This document shows, piece after piece, positions 53,010 to 64,000 of a stretch of 64,000 nt of DNA. A model generated the notes under the pieces. That model was not told where the DNA came from. It was given only the letters and a program-made list of their open reading frames with translations, and did no database searches. Source of the DNA: Saturnia japonica (lineage: Eukaryota; Arthropoda; Insecta; Lepidoptera; Saturniidae). Where the stretch lies: NCBI GenBank assembly GCA_033032175.1, contig CM065321.1, positions 7,958,501 to 8,022,500 on the forward strand, in the 5' to 3' direction. The translations under genes were made by a program, and so were the position numbers. Positions within the stretch are counted from its first letter, which is position 1. Each line of letters opens with the position of its first letter.

Positions 53010-53262
53010 ATACTATTTCAATCTCTCGCGGATACGCACAATAGAAAGCTAAGATCTTCTGATTCTTTAATTCTCAGTATACAAGTTATATATAAGATAT
53101 CATACCTACCTACTAATTTCCGAGATCAATCTTTCGCCGTAACAACAGCACAAATGTTGTATTCGCTTCCTATCAATATCCAACTACCCAACTCTCGGGA
53201 TTCCTTCAAGTATTCGCTACGTAGGTTTTACTTGGAGCAATTGAATATTGGCTAGATTATTT
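53010..53262 (+). mobile_element. LINE 3' fragment, same family as 9895-10777
   Basis: Closely matches 10401-10610, including tctctcgcggatacgcac, ttctgattctttaattctca and attccttcaagtattcgcta then cgtaggttttacttggagca. It corresponds to the last part of ORF2 (..WNSLP.., FYLEQLN). Confidence 0.75.
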
Positions 53263-53304
53263 TTTTATTTATCCAGGTTGATGTAAGTTTGCAGGACTTA
53301 ATTA

Positions 53305-54966
53305 GAATTGGCGGTCTCGCTGAACATCGCCAACGCCTTCAACAGCTTGCCGCATGGCGTTATACGGGAGGCACTCCGATATCATGGAGTGCCCCTGTAC
53401 CTGCGGCAGCTGTTGGGGGACTATCTTCAAGGCAGAGAGGTCGCTTTCGTGGATAACAGGGGGGTGATGGTCCAGCGTCGGGTAGAGTGTGGGGTTCCAC
53501 AGGGGTCGGTATTGGGGCCGCTCCTGTGGAACCTGGGCTACGACTGGGTGCTCCGCGGCGTTTTCCCTTCAGGAGTGCGCATCATATGTTACGCGGATGA
53601 TACTCTGGTCGTAGCCCAAGGGAGGAGTTGGAAGGAGGTGGCACGCCTGGCCAAGGAGGGAGCAACCCTGGTGGTCAGGCGCATCAGGATGTTAGGCCTC
53701 AGGGTGGCCCTAGAGAAAACTGCGGCCCTACTTTTTCATGGGCCACGGTGTGGGCCACCACCTGGGGCCAGCATTCTGATAGACGGGGTCAGGGTCCGGG
53801 TTGAGGCCCAGATGAAATATCTGGGCCTCACCCTCGACGGAAGATGGCGTTTCGAGCCCCACTTTCTTGGGCTCGGACCGCGGGTAACCGGGGCAGCGGC
53901 GGCACTCGGTAGGCTCCTCCGGAATTCGGGGGGGGGGGCGGGTTCGAGTTGCCGCCATTTATACGCGGGGGTCATGCGGAGCATGGTCGTCTACGGGGTA
54001 CCGATCTGGGTGGACGCCCCCAGCGTCCACAACAAACGTGTGTTGCGTGCAGCGCAGCGTGTGGTAGCGCTGAGGGTGATTCGCGGATACCGGTCTGTGT
54101 CTGCGGGGGCGGCCTTTGTGCTCGCCGGCTCCCCGCCGCGGGAGCTGGAGGCACAGGTGCTCGCCGCCGTATATCAGTTTACGGCGGCGATGAAGCAAAG
54201 AGGGGAGTCTCCGGCTCCCACAGAGGTTTGCCAAAATAGGCGGAGGGCAAGAGAGGAAGTGTTAAGGATATGGGAGGAGGACCTGGCGGGCGCGCGTTAT
54301 GGACATTATTCTATAGACGCTGTACGCCCGGTCCTCGGGAAGTGGTGTGCCAGGGAGCGCGGCTCCCTGACGTTTCGTCTGGTGCAGGTCAGTACCAACC
54401 ATGGTTGTTTTGGCTGGTACTTGCATCGGATTGCAAGAAGGGAGCCGACCGCTGCGTGCCATGAATGCGGTGCTGTCGAAGACTCGGCGCAGCACACTCT
54501 TTCTGAGTGTGCTTCTTGGGAGGGACAGCGCCGCGTTCTGGTCGTGGCGGTAGGAGTAGATCTCTCGCTGCCGAGTGTGGTGGTCGCGAGGAGGATCCTC
54601 TGAGCGGCCCTCTCCGCCAAAGACGAACGGGTGGCCAGAGGATGCGTTTCATATGCCAACTCCCGCTACTCTAACCGAACCAGGGGAGACGGATCGGGGG
54701 GCCCGTCTTCCCATTGCACAGGTTCGGTGGACGGAGGAGACAGCTAGGGTGTACTAAGTTGTCTCCTATTTAGGCAGGGGCCCATAATTGCCGGGCCGGC
54801 CGCCAGGGCGACGCGGTTGCATACTACCGCAGGTCCCGCGTCGCTCCATCGAGGCGGCGGATGGTACACCGTGGAGTTTTAGTGAGTAGGAGTCTCATAT
54901 AACCACCCGTCCCCCCGGGCGGGTGTGTACCCACGATGGGTTTCCCCACGTTAAAAAAAAAAATGT
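53305..54966 (+). mobile_element. 5'-truncated R1-clade non-LTR retrotransposon with target-site duplication
   Basis: A GC-rich insert in AT-rich DNA, flanked by acttaatta at 53296-53304 and 54967-54975. It starts inside the RT palm, contains the rest of ORF2, a 3' UTR of about 350 bp rich in G/C palindromes (ccgggccggccgcc; cccccgggcgggtgtgta) and ends in poly(A). Truncation at the 5' end with poly(A) and a short duplication is standard for target-primed reverse transcription. Confidence 0.88.
53308..54603 (+). pseudogene. R1-clade ORF2 fragment: reverse transcriptase palm to C-terminal zinc knuckle
   Basis: It is 431 open codons to TGA at 54601-54603; the true start is lost with the 5' end. 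RT motif A reads VSLNIANAFNSLP, with Asn (residue 6) where the family has the catalytic Asp. Motif B follows as ECGVPQGSVLGPLLWN, and motif C as ICYADDTLVV (Asp pair at about 97-98). MKYLGLTLDGRWRFEPHF and VMRSMVVYGVPIWVD are thumb landmarks. A CCHC knuckle, C-X2-C-X8-H-X4-C, lies at residues 384-401. No frameshift is seen after the truncation point, so insertion was recent or selection relaxed only lately. Several long open frames on the other strand are by-products of its GC-rich codons. Confidence 0.88.
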
Positions 54967-54975
54967 ACTTAATTA

Positions 54976-55429
54976 TAAGAAAGTTCTAGACTGTATATCA
55001 TTACAATGTCCTGTAGGCGCTAAGTAGTCTTATATATAAAAATTATATTTGTATGTTCATGTCCCACGCGTTTGTGCGTAGTTCGTCCGACTGAGTTGAA
55101 AAACCTTATAGAGTTGTAGTTGGCACCTGCGTAAAGATTTGTAGCATAGTACGATCAACTTCTTAATATGTGACGGACAACCCTTATGGTGTAGTTGGTA
55201 AGTAAATTTTTAACAAACAGCTGTTGAGAATTTTGTTATTAAATCGTTTTTTATTACTTAAATCGATTATAATATCAGAATTTACATAAAATGTACATAT
55301 ATACTGTTACAGACTGATTTGTAAAACTTTTATGGTAGAACAATAATGTTCTACTTTATTTTCAACAATTTTGAACCGTTTGAACAATGCACGCCGAGAA
55401 AGCAGCCAAGCAGCATTTAAATTACCGTA
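54976..55429. other. intergenic stretch, nothing recognised
   Basis: Contains an imperfect direct repeat: tactgttacagactgatttg near 55304 and tactgtggcagactttgtaa near 55490. Confidence 0.4.
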
Positions 55430-56133
55430 ACTAAATTGATTAGGATTTCTATAAAATATATACATGTAAATACGAATAACACTACTGAATACTGTGGCAG
55501 ACTTTGTAAACCCTTTATCGTTGAACAAAATTGTAATACACTATTTACAATTATTGCAATTTACAATATGAGACCCCGCGAATCATTAAAGAACAAGTAC
55601 CAAGAATTTAGTATTTTAACTTTGTCCTCACAATACATCTTTAACAACTTAATGTATGTTCGTAAAAACTTAGACAAGCTGGATCTTGTCAAAGATCAGC
55701 ACAATGTTAATACTAGAAAAAGAGATAAATAAGTCGTACCGTGTTTTACATTAGTAAGACGAATAAAAGTTTTTTAGGTAATAGTGTTAGGTTCTATAAC
55801 AAGATCCCGAAGCACATTACTGATTTGCCGGACAACAAGTTTAAGGACCATGTCAAGCGGGCTTTACTGTCAAAAGGTTATTTATTATAGGGTGGATCAT
55901 TATGTGAATGACAGTGATGTCTGGAAGTGACTCTCTCTCTGAGCATCCACTAAATTATTATTATTGTACCTGTTATATTAACATTTGTACAGTTGAGAAA
56001 AAAAGAAAAACCCGATCTCTTACTGGTTCTTCTCGATGTCTGGGACGTTTTCCGAACTGGCAGTAGTGTTTTGACATTCATAAGTGCTTTCTTAGGGCCT
56101 AAATTAAATAAAGATTATTTTGATTTTGATTTG
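55430..56133 (+). mobile_element. LINE 3' end: C-terminal ORF2 remnant and 3' UTR
   Basis: An open frame from about 55530 to 55732 reads RPRESLKNKYQEFSILTL, then YIFNNLMYVRKNLDKLDL and QHNVNTRKRDK. After a frame break it continues with YNKIPKHITDLPDNKFKD and HVKRALLSKGYL before a stop near 55890. These are tail landmarks of a widespread insect LINE. The 3' UTR ends aataaagattattttgattt then tgatttg. An unusual bloc of pyrimidines (ctctctctctgag) lies at about 55932. Confidence 0.75.
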
Positions 56134-56149
56134 CAAACCGTTTGACCAG

Positions 56150-56797
56150 CACATGCGGATAAAGCGGTCAAACGACATATTAATCACTAAAATATTTTTT
56201 ATTTTGGTTTCTATAAAAGTTACACATATACTATCATAAATTGTTTTGTAGATGTTTTAGCCCAGAACAATGTCGTAGTACATTATTTTCTAGGTGAATA
56301 ATTTTCTTGATTAACCCATCAAGCTGTTTTTGACTTAAATCCGGACTTAAAAACAGACAGTCGGAAGTGGAAGCCTTTCCGAACTGCTTTTAACCACGTG
56401 CGCGTAAATACAATGTTCTACAAACATGTTGGTCCTAAGCGTATCTACAAAAATTCCGCGACAGCATATGCTTATCTCTTATACATAAACCACAACAAGG
56501 TATTTTGCGATTTATTTTTGTTGAACTTTAAAAACTTGATTTATGAGCATTATTTTTAGGCATGGCATATTAATCCTTATGAACAAAAGTTACTTCATCA
56601 TAAAGACAATTTTATGAAATCAAATTTTACCCTTTATTGCATGTTATTTGGGCACAGCTTAGGAGATAATGAAAAATTAAAATAATTTGTACTTGCGGGA
56701 AGTGAGAACAATTCATATGAAAACAATAATAAGTAGACACAGGCGGCGTGGTGTTTGTCGGATAAAAACACGGGTTTAACCGTCGGGCACAGCCAGT
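56150..56797 (+). mobile_element. Helitron-like family E
   Basis: It matches 62735-63330 from gacagtcggaagtggaagcc through aagttacttcatcataaaga to aaaacacgggtttaaccgtc and gggcacagCCAG, a one-base variant of the CTAG end. A short inverted stretch at 56134-56180 (acatgcggataaagcggtc) suggests rearrangement next to the LINE end. Confidence 0.6.
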
Positions 56798-58854
56798 ATA
56801 TATACTATATGACTATCAGTTCTGTAACAAACCCTCGTTTTATATTGTTTATAAAATATCATAAAATATGCAAAATATTATTTTCATTATCATTTATTAT
56901 AAGGTAAAAGGTAAGTATAGTTACAAATGTGTGTACATTTAATAAACACATTACTAAGTACCGTTCAAGTGTGATTAATTCAGTAATTTCGTTTATATGT
57001 AGACGAGTTTGCAACGCTTCAGAACAGCACGTGGGAACGTGAGTTATCCTATTAAAAATACATTGAAGTGGTGTAATGATTGCAACATTTCCAACCGCAT
57101 TAAATGCCTGAGTCTCTAGTACATTTAAAAGTAGTTCTCAGCTACAGCCGATAATGGTTCGAGTGAATGAGTTTTAAAGCGAATAACGTGTTAATGTAGA
57201 AAATTTTATAAACGTTCTTTAGAGACCGTAATCGGGGAGTAGAAGACTTTTAAAAAGTTCTTTTAAACACTTTATGTGTTGAAAATAACACCCGTGAATT
57301 AATATTAACTCATTATTACCTTTTATTACATATTTTATTTAAATAGAAAATATGCCACGAAACGCGGCATTATGTTCATGTGACCGCACGTGACGTAATC
57401 CCTCAATATATACAATTATAAAGTAAATAAAAGGTTAAAGGCATTATATTTATTAAATTTATTCATGACCTACATTATTTTGAAGTCATTATTTCTATAC
57501 TAAATAATAAATTTAGAGTTCCTCGTCTGAAGATAACCTTTTAAGAATAACACTCTGTATATAAATATTGTACAAATATGTCACGTTTTCTGATTGGCGT
57601 TTCCAATCACGTGACTCCTAGACCAAAAATCTCAATTTTCAAAAGGGAAAATAAATCATTTACAACATTTTTTCAGATTTATATTTTTAGGTTTTTATCA
57701 AAAACCAACATGGTTAAATAATTAACTTTAATTTTTAAACAAATAATTGTTAACTCTGAATTCTATATCAGCTTATTTTACTTTAGCGTGTTAATTATTT
57801 TCATATTTATTAAAAGCTTTTATTTCACTTTCTTTGTTAGAATGGGTAAAATATTGCGACTGAAACTTAAAACAGTTATCCCCAACCGATTGAGATGAAA
57901 TTTTGAATACACGTTTTGTTTGAATGACAATGCATGGTTAGCTAACTGACGTTATTCTAAATCAAATATGATTGATGACTCCTGAAGATGGCATACTAGT
58001 TATTCTTTATGCATATGCACCCCCATGATATGGGTATCAAATGGTTATACCTGTGGGTTTATTAAGAGGAATACGCAAAAAATACTAATAAAAAACTTTT
58101 TAACAACCAGCTTTTACTAAATAATTTTAAAAGTTTCTACCGCAAATTAAAAGGTAGGGCAGATTAATCTAAATAAATTTCTTGCGCGTTACAAGATTTT
58201 AAAATTACGGCTAAAAGATACTTTAAAAAAATCATTTTACTACTACGTTTTTAATTCGACTTCATTTATCATAACAAAGAGTTTGGATAGCAAACATAAT
58301 TCTTTACATATGAACACAAGATGTCTGTCAAACCGCAAATACATATACAAATCCTGAGAGTCAAAGCCCGAGCTCGATCGTCTAGTATATATAAAATAGT
58401 ACGTAAGCTATCCATTATTTAGTAACAAAGACATATACGCTGTACTATTTGTCAAGCGCTCACGTTCACTGGAGACTGCCGGTATAGATCCGATATATCA
58501 AACGTCACTTGAACAGAATCGTTCAACATTTAGAAAAGCTATAGTAACTACGAGTGTTGTACTTATTATTGCAAAAATTACCGTATAATAAACATAAATA
58601 TTAAAAACAAAACAAACACCTGACTGCAAATACACTTGACAAAATAAAACTTTTAAAACTTCAAGCGAGAACCCTAAAGATCGGAGCAGTAACCATGAAC
58701 ACTAAGGAATCAGGCAAGCCGTGGGCAAAATTTAACACGGATAAAACTGTGAAATCTTATGGTACCAGTAAGAGGGAGGCTGCCTATCTATATTAATAAA
58801 TCTGTGGTTGTGTCTGTGCAGGTTTTTTTCCAATTTATCCGATAAGTGGAGTAT
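56798..58854. other. intergenic stretch with no recognised gene
   Basis: AT-rich, no long open frame. 58300-58700 is somewhat more complex and 58720-58750 carries a Helitron-like aatttaacacggataaaact block. Confidence 0.45.
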
Positions 58855-59225
58855 TTTTCCTATATAAAGGATACTGATTACGAATATGCCCTTAAAAATG
58901 TTGTTTGCCTATCTGTCTGTTTGTTCGGATTTAACTCAAAAACTGCTTGGCCGATTCTCATAAAATTTTCTACGCGGGAATTGTATCTCATTCCATGAAT
59001 GATATGTTTTTAGAATTGTTGATACTTTTAGAAATTGTAAAAAATGAATTACAAAAAACTAAATTTATATTAATAATAATTCTCATCCGATTTTGATGAA
59101 ATTTTGTATATGAGAATTATGTGTCATTCCATAATTTAAAAGCTATAAAAATCATTATAATACGTTTAGAAATCATTAAAAAATTACATCTCATTTTATT
59201 GAAAATTTAACACGCGAACTAAGTA
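58855..59225 (+). repeat. family D (Helitron-like), partial
   Basis: gaatatgcccttaaaaatgt, tctgtctgtttgttcgg, atttaactcaaaaactgctt and repeated tttgatgaaattttgtata blocks, as at 31020-31500. Confidence 0.55.
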
Positions 59226-59286
59226 CATGCCGTTCCTCAATTGATAAACTAAAAGCCCTTTTGAAAAAAAGAGTACTTTAGATTTT

Positions 59287-60767
59287 TACACTACTTTAAT
59301 AAATATCACAAGACAGAGGTTTTATTCATTTGACAATGTATTGGCATGTTATTTGAAGTATTCTGACACGATACCTTCTGTTCCAAATAAAAAATAATAA
59401 TTTAAAAGAAAATAATGATTATTGTAAAATTGCTTTACTAATGGCGCGAATAGCTGAAACTGTTTTTTTTTCTGATTACTAAAATTTTAAAACTTTTTGG
59501 ATATTTTCTGCGGATTAAATAATTTAATATTGTTCGCAAAATTATGTATCTCAGCGGCTAAGTGTGAGTCGTTCAACTGTCCAGAGGACTTGGCAATGGG
59601 ATCAAGAGACCGATTCGGTCAAAAAAAGACCAGGTTTAGGAAGAAAACGATGCACAGAACTACGAGATGACCGTTTTTTGGTGAGTCAGGCGTTGCGGAA
59701 TAGTAAAGCGCCAGGTGTGGACCTAAAGAAGAGCCTTGAAGAAGTAAGAGGAGTAAAAGTCAGCTTATGGACGGTCAGGAGGAGGCTTTTGGCTGCCAAT
59801 ATCATCAGTTACCACCCGGCCCGGGTCCCTAAATTAGTCCGTGAGCACCGTGTTGCTCGACTTCAGCTTACTCGAAACTGTGCTTCATGGACTCTGGAGG
59901 ACCGGAACAAAGTATTGTTTTCTGATGAAGCTAGAATCTCTTGGTATGGAGAGGACCGACGTCGGCGAGTTCTGCAAAGACAACGGAATGCTATGCGGAT
60001 GTGTGTTTCAAAGAAATCACTCCAAATGGCGGAGGCCCCATTATGTTTTAGACAGCAATTAATTTGACGAAGCATACGGAGTTTGTTTTCATAGAAAATG
60101 GAACATTAAATGCACACCGGTACATAACGGAAGTCCTAATTCCACATGCATAACCCGGATAGACTGTTCTAGGGAAGATTCCATTTTTATGGACGACAAT
60201 GCTCACCCTCACTTTTTTTAATGACGTGGAAGCGTATATGCAAGAAGTTGGGATCCGTCGTTTAGATTGATTGGCCGGCTCGAAGTCCTGGCCTCAATCC
60301 AATTGAGCATGTTTAGGATATTCCAAAGAGATGGGTAAGATCAGTGCAACCTGCTCCACAAAACATCAGGGAGCTAAATAGAAAGAGTCATTGCAGAAGA
60401 GTGGGAACATATTCCTCAAAACGTTATTAAAAATATCGTGAAAAGCATGCCCAGAAGGATAAAAAACTTGATTTTGACAAGAGGAGGTCACACTAGTTAT
60501 TAGGATTCTACATTTGTATCTTTATTAACTAAAAGAAATCATCTTGTCTTTATTGCTTACCACTTCTTATTGTTTGGATGTACACATCAGTTTAATGGAA
60601 TTTATTGAGAATTAATAAAAACATTGCCAGAGCTCACTTCACGCATATTTATTTACGCGATTATAAATATACAGACTACTTTAAACAATTAAATTCAATT
60701 TAATTAACTGAATTCGACCTTAAAACGGAAATTTCTTTAGGTGGCAGTTTTTTTGCAAAGTAGTGTA
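59287..60767 (+). mobile_element. decayed Tc1-type DNA transposon
   Basis: The outer sequences tacactacttt (59287-59297) and aaagtagtgta (60757-60767) are inverted repeats including terminal TA. They flank a transposase pseudogene, giving a length of about 1.48 kb, right for Tc1 elements. The inverted repeats are only about 11 bp as preserved, so the exact ends are tentative. Confidence 0.6.
59540..60500 (+). pseudogene. Tc1-type transposase, frameshifted
   Basis: The first frame (to 60067) reads QRLSVSRSTVQRTWQWDQ (paired-like helix-turn-helix), KKRPGLGRKRCTE (GRPR-like linker), VSLWTVRRRLLAANI and KVLFSDEARISWYG (first catalytic Asp). Downstream, in other frames, are FMDDNAHPH (second Asp, near 60190) and SPGLNPIEHV with a C-terminal PAPQNIREL block near 60290-60370. 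At least two frameshifts and several stops make it dead. Confidence 0.82.
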
Positions 60768-61869
60768 TGTCCGCTATAATATTAAATATGTTTATCTTAT
60801 CTCAGTAGTAGACATTTGTTAGTTCCAGGCAAATGACTCGTCAAGCAAGCTTGTTAGCGTAAGTTGGACTTGTTTGTTTTTCGCTTTTCATGGTTCCAGA
60901 TTTTCATTGATAATTAATATTTTATGAGATCATTAAAATTTATTCCTAAAATAATATAATAACATTTTATAGTATAATTGGGAAACCTCCAGATGTACAT
61001 GTCACAATATGATTTTACGTGTAAGTCTTACCTATTGTAAATTAAGGGATTTCTATGAGAACTATTTATAGGAAATCTTATGTATATTAAAATATAAAGT
61101 TATCCGATTAAAATTATTTTTTTATAACAAAATCAATTTTTTTTAAAGTCTGGTCGTCACATCCCTAAGTCAATTTGTTAACGATCATAGTCGTGAAAAT
61201 CAGGACTTGCATTAACCGTCCTATAGACCTGTTTCTTTTTCGTTTATAGCATTCCAAATCACAACGCGGCAACGGTACTAAAGAACTTTTCACTTACAAA
61301 AATTACAGTTTTAAATAGACAATTATATTTTATGAAGTCGAACAAACAGACGTAGAATACAAAAAACATTACATTTTGAGCTTTTTTTAATAGAATAATT
61401 TTGTTAAACGACTTAATTTTAAAATAAGTACACATAATAAACACGTCAAATATTTATGAATTCAAAGTTCACTGGTTTTGTTTTGTTAATCTATTTTTAA
61501 ATCGCGAATTTTAACAATATTTTTGCATTTAATATTTGCATTAAATACCTACACAAAGAACACAATTTAAAATAATACTATTTTTCATTAAAAAGGCGTA
61601 GATAAACGATTCAAATTACTCATGTAATGATCGAAGATATTGTAATTGGGCGCCGCGCCGACGAAAATGGTTTTCATGTTCCCTTAAGAAAAAGGAAAAA
61701 CAAAAACGTGTACGTAATTAGAAATAATGTAGAAGCTGTATATATAATAATTTTGTCAAGGCTCATAGTTACTGGAGAATGTTTTTTTTAATGTTAGTAG
61801 GTAAAGTAATGGCACAGTAGGTACAATCTACAAGACAATTTTTAACAAAAAAAAAAAAAAAAGAAATCC

Positions 61870-62045
61870 AACATCAATGATTTTGACGACTGTCCTGGCG
61901 TATCTTCGAAGTCGAAGGTTTCCCTTTCCAACAAAAAAAAAAAAGATTCAAATCGGTTCACAAACAAAGAAGTTATAGCTGAACAACAATAAAAAAAAAT
62001 AGAATTGAGGACCTCCTCCTTTTTTGAATCCGTTTAATAAATAAC
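61870..62045 (-). repeat. dispersed repeat family I
   Basis: Plus strand shows gtatcttcgaagtcgaaggt, then gattcaaatcggttcacaaa and gaggacctcctccttttttg, the reverse complement of the 15370-15560 order. Confidence 0.6.
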
Positions 62046-62079
62046 GGTGACTACCGAGACCTAAGTAATTCTTCGCCGG

Positions 62080-62215
62080 TCATCTCTTTCATGCCGGCCT
62101 GTAAGCCTCTCAGCAGCTGGATATAGCCTGACTGATTCTGAAACGCGACTAACCCAAAAAGAGTCACTATAAACAGTTTATTGGTGTATGGTGGTTGCGA
62201 TCCAGTATTCACTTG
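62080..62215. repeat. dispersed repeat family K
   Basis: ccggcctgtaagcctctcag, cgactaacccaaaaagagtc and ggtggttgcgatccagt. Confidence 0.45.
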
Positions 62216-62734
62216 TCGTGTCGTAACAACTTTTGTTCAAAATTCATTTTAATTCAATTAACATGGCTATTACTTGAAAACTGACGGCAATTCCATTGAC
62301 AAACATTCATAAAATTTCCATTCGTTTAACTGTTGATGTAAAAAAGCTCAAAACTTACTATTCATGTTTAAAACTCGTAGCTTCAATACTTTTAGATGCC
62401 TGTTGACGAGTCAGTCAACCCTGACTTTTATATATGTACCTAATAATCTGTACAAATAAAATGATTGAGGTTTGCCGTTGCGCGCGCAATACGCAAAAAA
62501 TACTGTATAGATTTTGATTACTTTTTACTCCTTTGATAATTGGTCCTTATCAAAAAAAAAAAAATATCACGATATTTTCATAAACACGAGTATAGCTGCG
62601 GGAACAAATATTAATAATATAAATATACACTGTGCGCAGGGAACAGCCTATCAAGTTCACTGGATAAGGCGTTAAGGTTGAACTTCCTAAGGAAGGAGTT
62701 TTCTAAATTTATCTATCTATACTTTGATTTATAT

Positions 62735-63330
62735 AATAAAGCGAAACAGTTTTTTTTTTGTTTTTAACGATAATCTCTGGAACTACCTGTCGGATTCAAA
62801 AAAATATTTTTGTATATAATAGCCAGATTGACGAGTAATAGTATAGGCTATCTAACATTAGGCTACAACTTTCAGCTAGCCTTAAATATTGATTTTTGTT
62901 AAGCAAGTCGGAAGTGGAAGCCTTCCCTAACTGCTTTATCCGCATGCGCTGACGTAATGGTTAATGATACCTAAATACAATATTCTACAATAATGTTATC
63001 TCTTAGTATATTTAAAAAAAATCTGCAATACATACGCCACAATAAGGTATTTTGCGATTTTTTTTTGTTCAAGATTAAAAATTGATTTTGGAGCATTATT
63101 TTTAGGCATTGCATATTAATCATTTCGAACAAAAGTTACTTCATCATAAATACAGTTTTATGAAGTTAAACTTTGCTCTTTGCAAATAACATGTTACTTA
63201 GACACATAGTTTAGGAGATAATGAAAAATTAAAATGATAAGGAACAATTATAATAGGCAACACGGGTGTGTTGGTGGCTCGGTGATTGTCTGATAAAATT
63301 AACACGGGTGAAACTGTGCGACACAGCTAG
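62735..63330 (+). mobile_element. non-autonomous Helitron-like element, family E, with intact 3' end
   Basis: From a tatataataaagcgaaacag head to aaattaacacgggtgaaact and gtgcgacacagCTAG before T. Internal blocks are shared with three other copies in this window. Confidence 0.68.
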
Positions 63331-63371
63331 TTAATTATTGTGATGAAAATTGTTAATATAATATACAAATA

Positions 63372-63640
63372 CTAGCTTTGCCGCACGGTTTCATCCGTCT
63401 TAAATTTATTCAAGCAACTCTCCACTGCACCGCCGCCCGCGCGGCTCCGCCAACGCACTCCTGTAGCCCGACGTTGTTCTCACTACCCCGTACTTGCCTA
63501 CAGCTTGCGAGATTGCTTCACGTTTATGTTAGCCTAAAGTTATATAGTCTATAACCATCCTCAATAAATATACTATTTATAGTCCCAGAGACTAGACAGA
63601 GACAAACAAACAAACAATCTCTTGAACTATAATTTTCCTT
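63372..63640 (-). mobile_element. Helitron-like family F, 3' end on minus strand
   Basis: Minus strand ends gacggatgaaaccgtgcggc then aaagCTAG at 63375-63372. The body matches 31880-32080 (gtacttgcctacagcttg, aagttatatagtctataacc). Its 3' end faces the family E copy at 62735-63330, 41 bp away. Confidence 0.55.
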
Positions 63641-64000
63641 TAGATTTCATTAACTAGGTACCAAAATATAATAACTATCAGAAATGGTTTTATTAAGTCA
63701 ATACTGTATATTTACACGTCGACTTTGATTATTAACTTTGTGTTTTATATACTTAATATCGCGTATACTTGTGCTTTGCTCGTAATTTTCGGAATATATT
63801 GACTTTGAATGTTCACGACAGCGACTTCGACTTCTAGTATGGCTTACCTAGGGTTACCAACTACAAAAATTTCTTATAAAGTGTACGTTAGCTTTTTTTA
63901 AAAAGTGAGTTATAATGTTGTTCCTTATTTCCATTAAAACTATTTTACTTGTCATTATTTTACAATTGAAAACTTGTAATAACATTAAGACATATTTATA

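Larger units (their letters stand above)
60768..62704. other. intergenic stretch with repeats only
   Basis: AT-rich DNA with a poly(A) run at 61849-61863, family I at 61870-62045 and family K at 62080-62215. No recognised gene. Confidence 0.5.

Noticed and set aside
53728..54659. Several 60-117-codon frames on both strands within the R1-clade element
   Set aside because: They overlap the RT/CCHC coding frame in GC-rich DNA, where stops are scarce, and show no recognised motifs.
1..64000. CRISPR arrays, prokaryotic operons, phage or toxin-antitoxin modules
   Set aside because: No regularly spaced repeat arrays, ribosome-binding-site-led gene clusters or bacterial-length open frames exist; the only long frames are transposon-derived.

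Overview
The window looks like AT-rich nuclear DNA from an insect, most likely a moth or butterfly. This rests on a spliced insect-type neuronal immunoglobulin gene, dispersed R1-clade, Jockey-type and BEL/Pao elements, many Helitron-like repeats ending in CTAG, and poly(A)-tailed short elements. No operon, CRISPR array, rRNA or bacterial-style gene cluster is visible. No database search was possible, so family names come from motif recognition.

The one host gene I can assemble fully is a Dpr (defective proboscis extension response) family gene on the minus strand. It spans 49024 down to 19178 in six coding exons and five introns of about 4.7, 8.1, 2.0, 12.1 and 2.1 kb. Every junction is GT..AG and every exon phase matches. 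The predicted protein has 306 residues: a short signal peptide, two Ig domains with all four cysteines and both tryptophans, three N-glycosylation sites, and a hydrophobic C-terminal region. A possible TATA/initiator promoter lies just upstream of the first exon, and AATAAA motifs lie about 230 nt past the stop. Sequence resemblance, from memory, is closest to the Dpr1-Dpr5 group, especially Dpr4.

Layout: 1-9000 holds intergenic repeats and a few unexplained short coding-like stretches. 9015-10994 holds a BEL/Pao gag remnant, a LINE 3' portion and a Helitron end. 11000-19177 is repeats and the region downstream of dpr. 19178-49024 is the dpr gene, whose introns carry Helitrons, SINE-like elements, degraded LINEs and, in intron 1, a young-looking LTR element with nearly identical 362-bp LTRs around a gag-integrase fusion. 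49200-52330 is the upstream flank, with a LINE remnant and a mariner-type element with perfect 32-bp terminal repeats. 53010-54975 holds a LINE fragment and a GC-rich, 5'-truncated R1-clade element flanked by a target-site duplication. 55430-63650 holds another LINE end, two Helitron-like copies, a broken Tc1-type element and further repeats.

No new multi-gene system was found. The most notable points are the complete dpr model with its 40-nt signal-peptide exon, the deleted LTR element whose gag and integrase end are fused in one frame, a 90-bp SINE-like form inserted three times with the same 5' end, and a Helitron with a duplicated head and an exon-like cargo.
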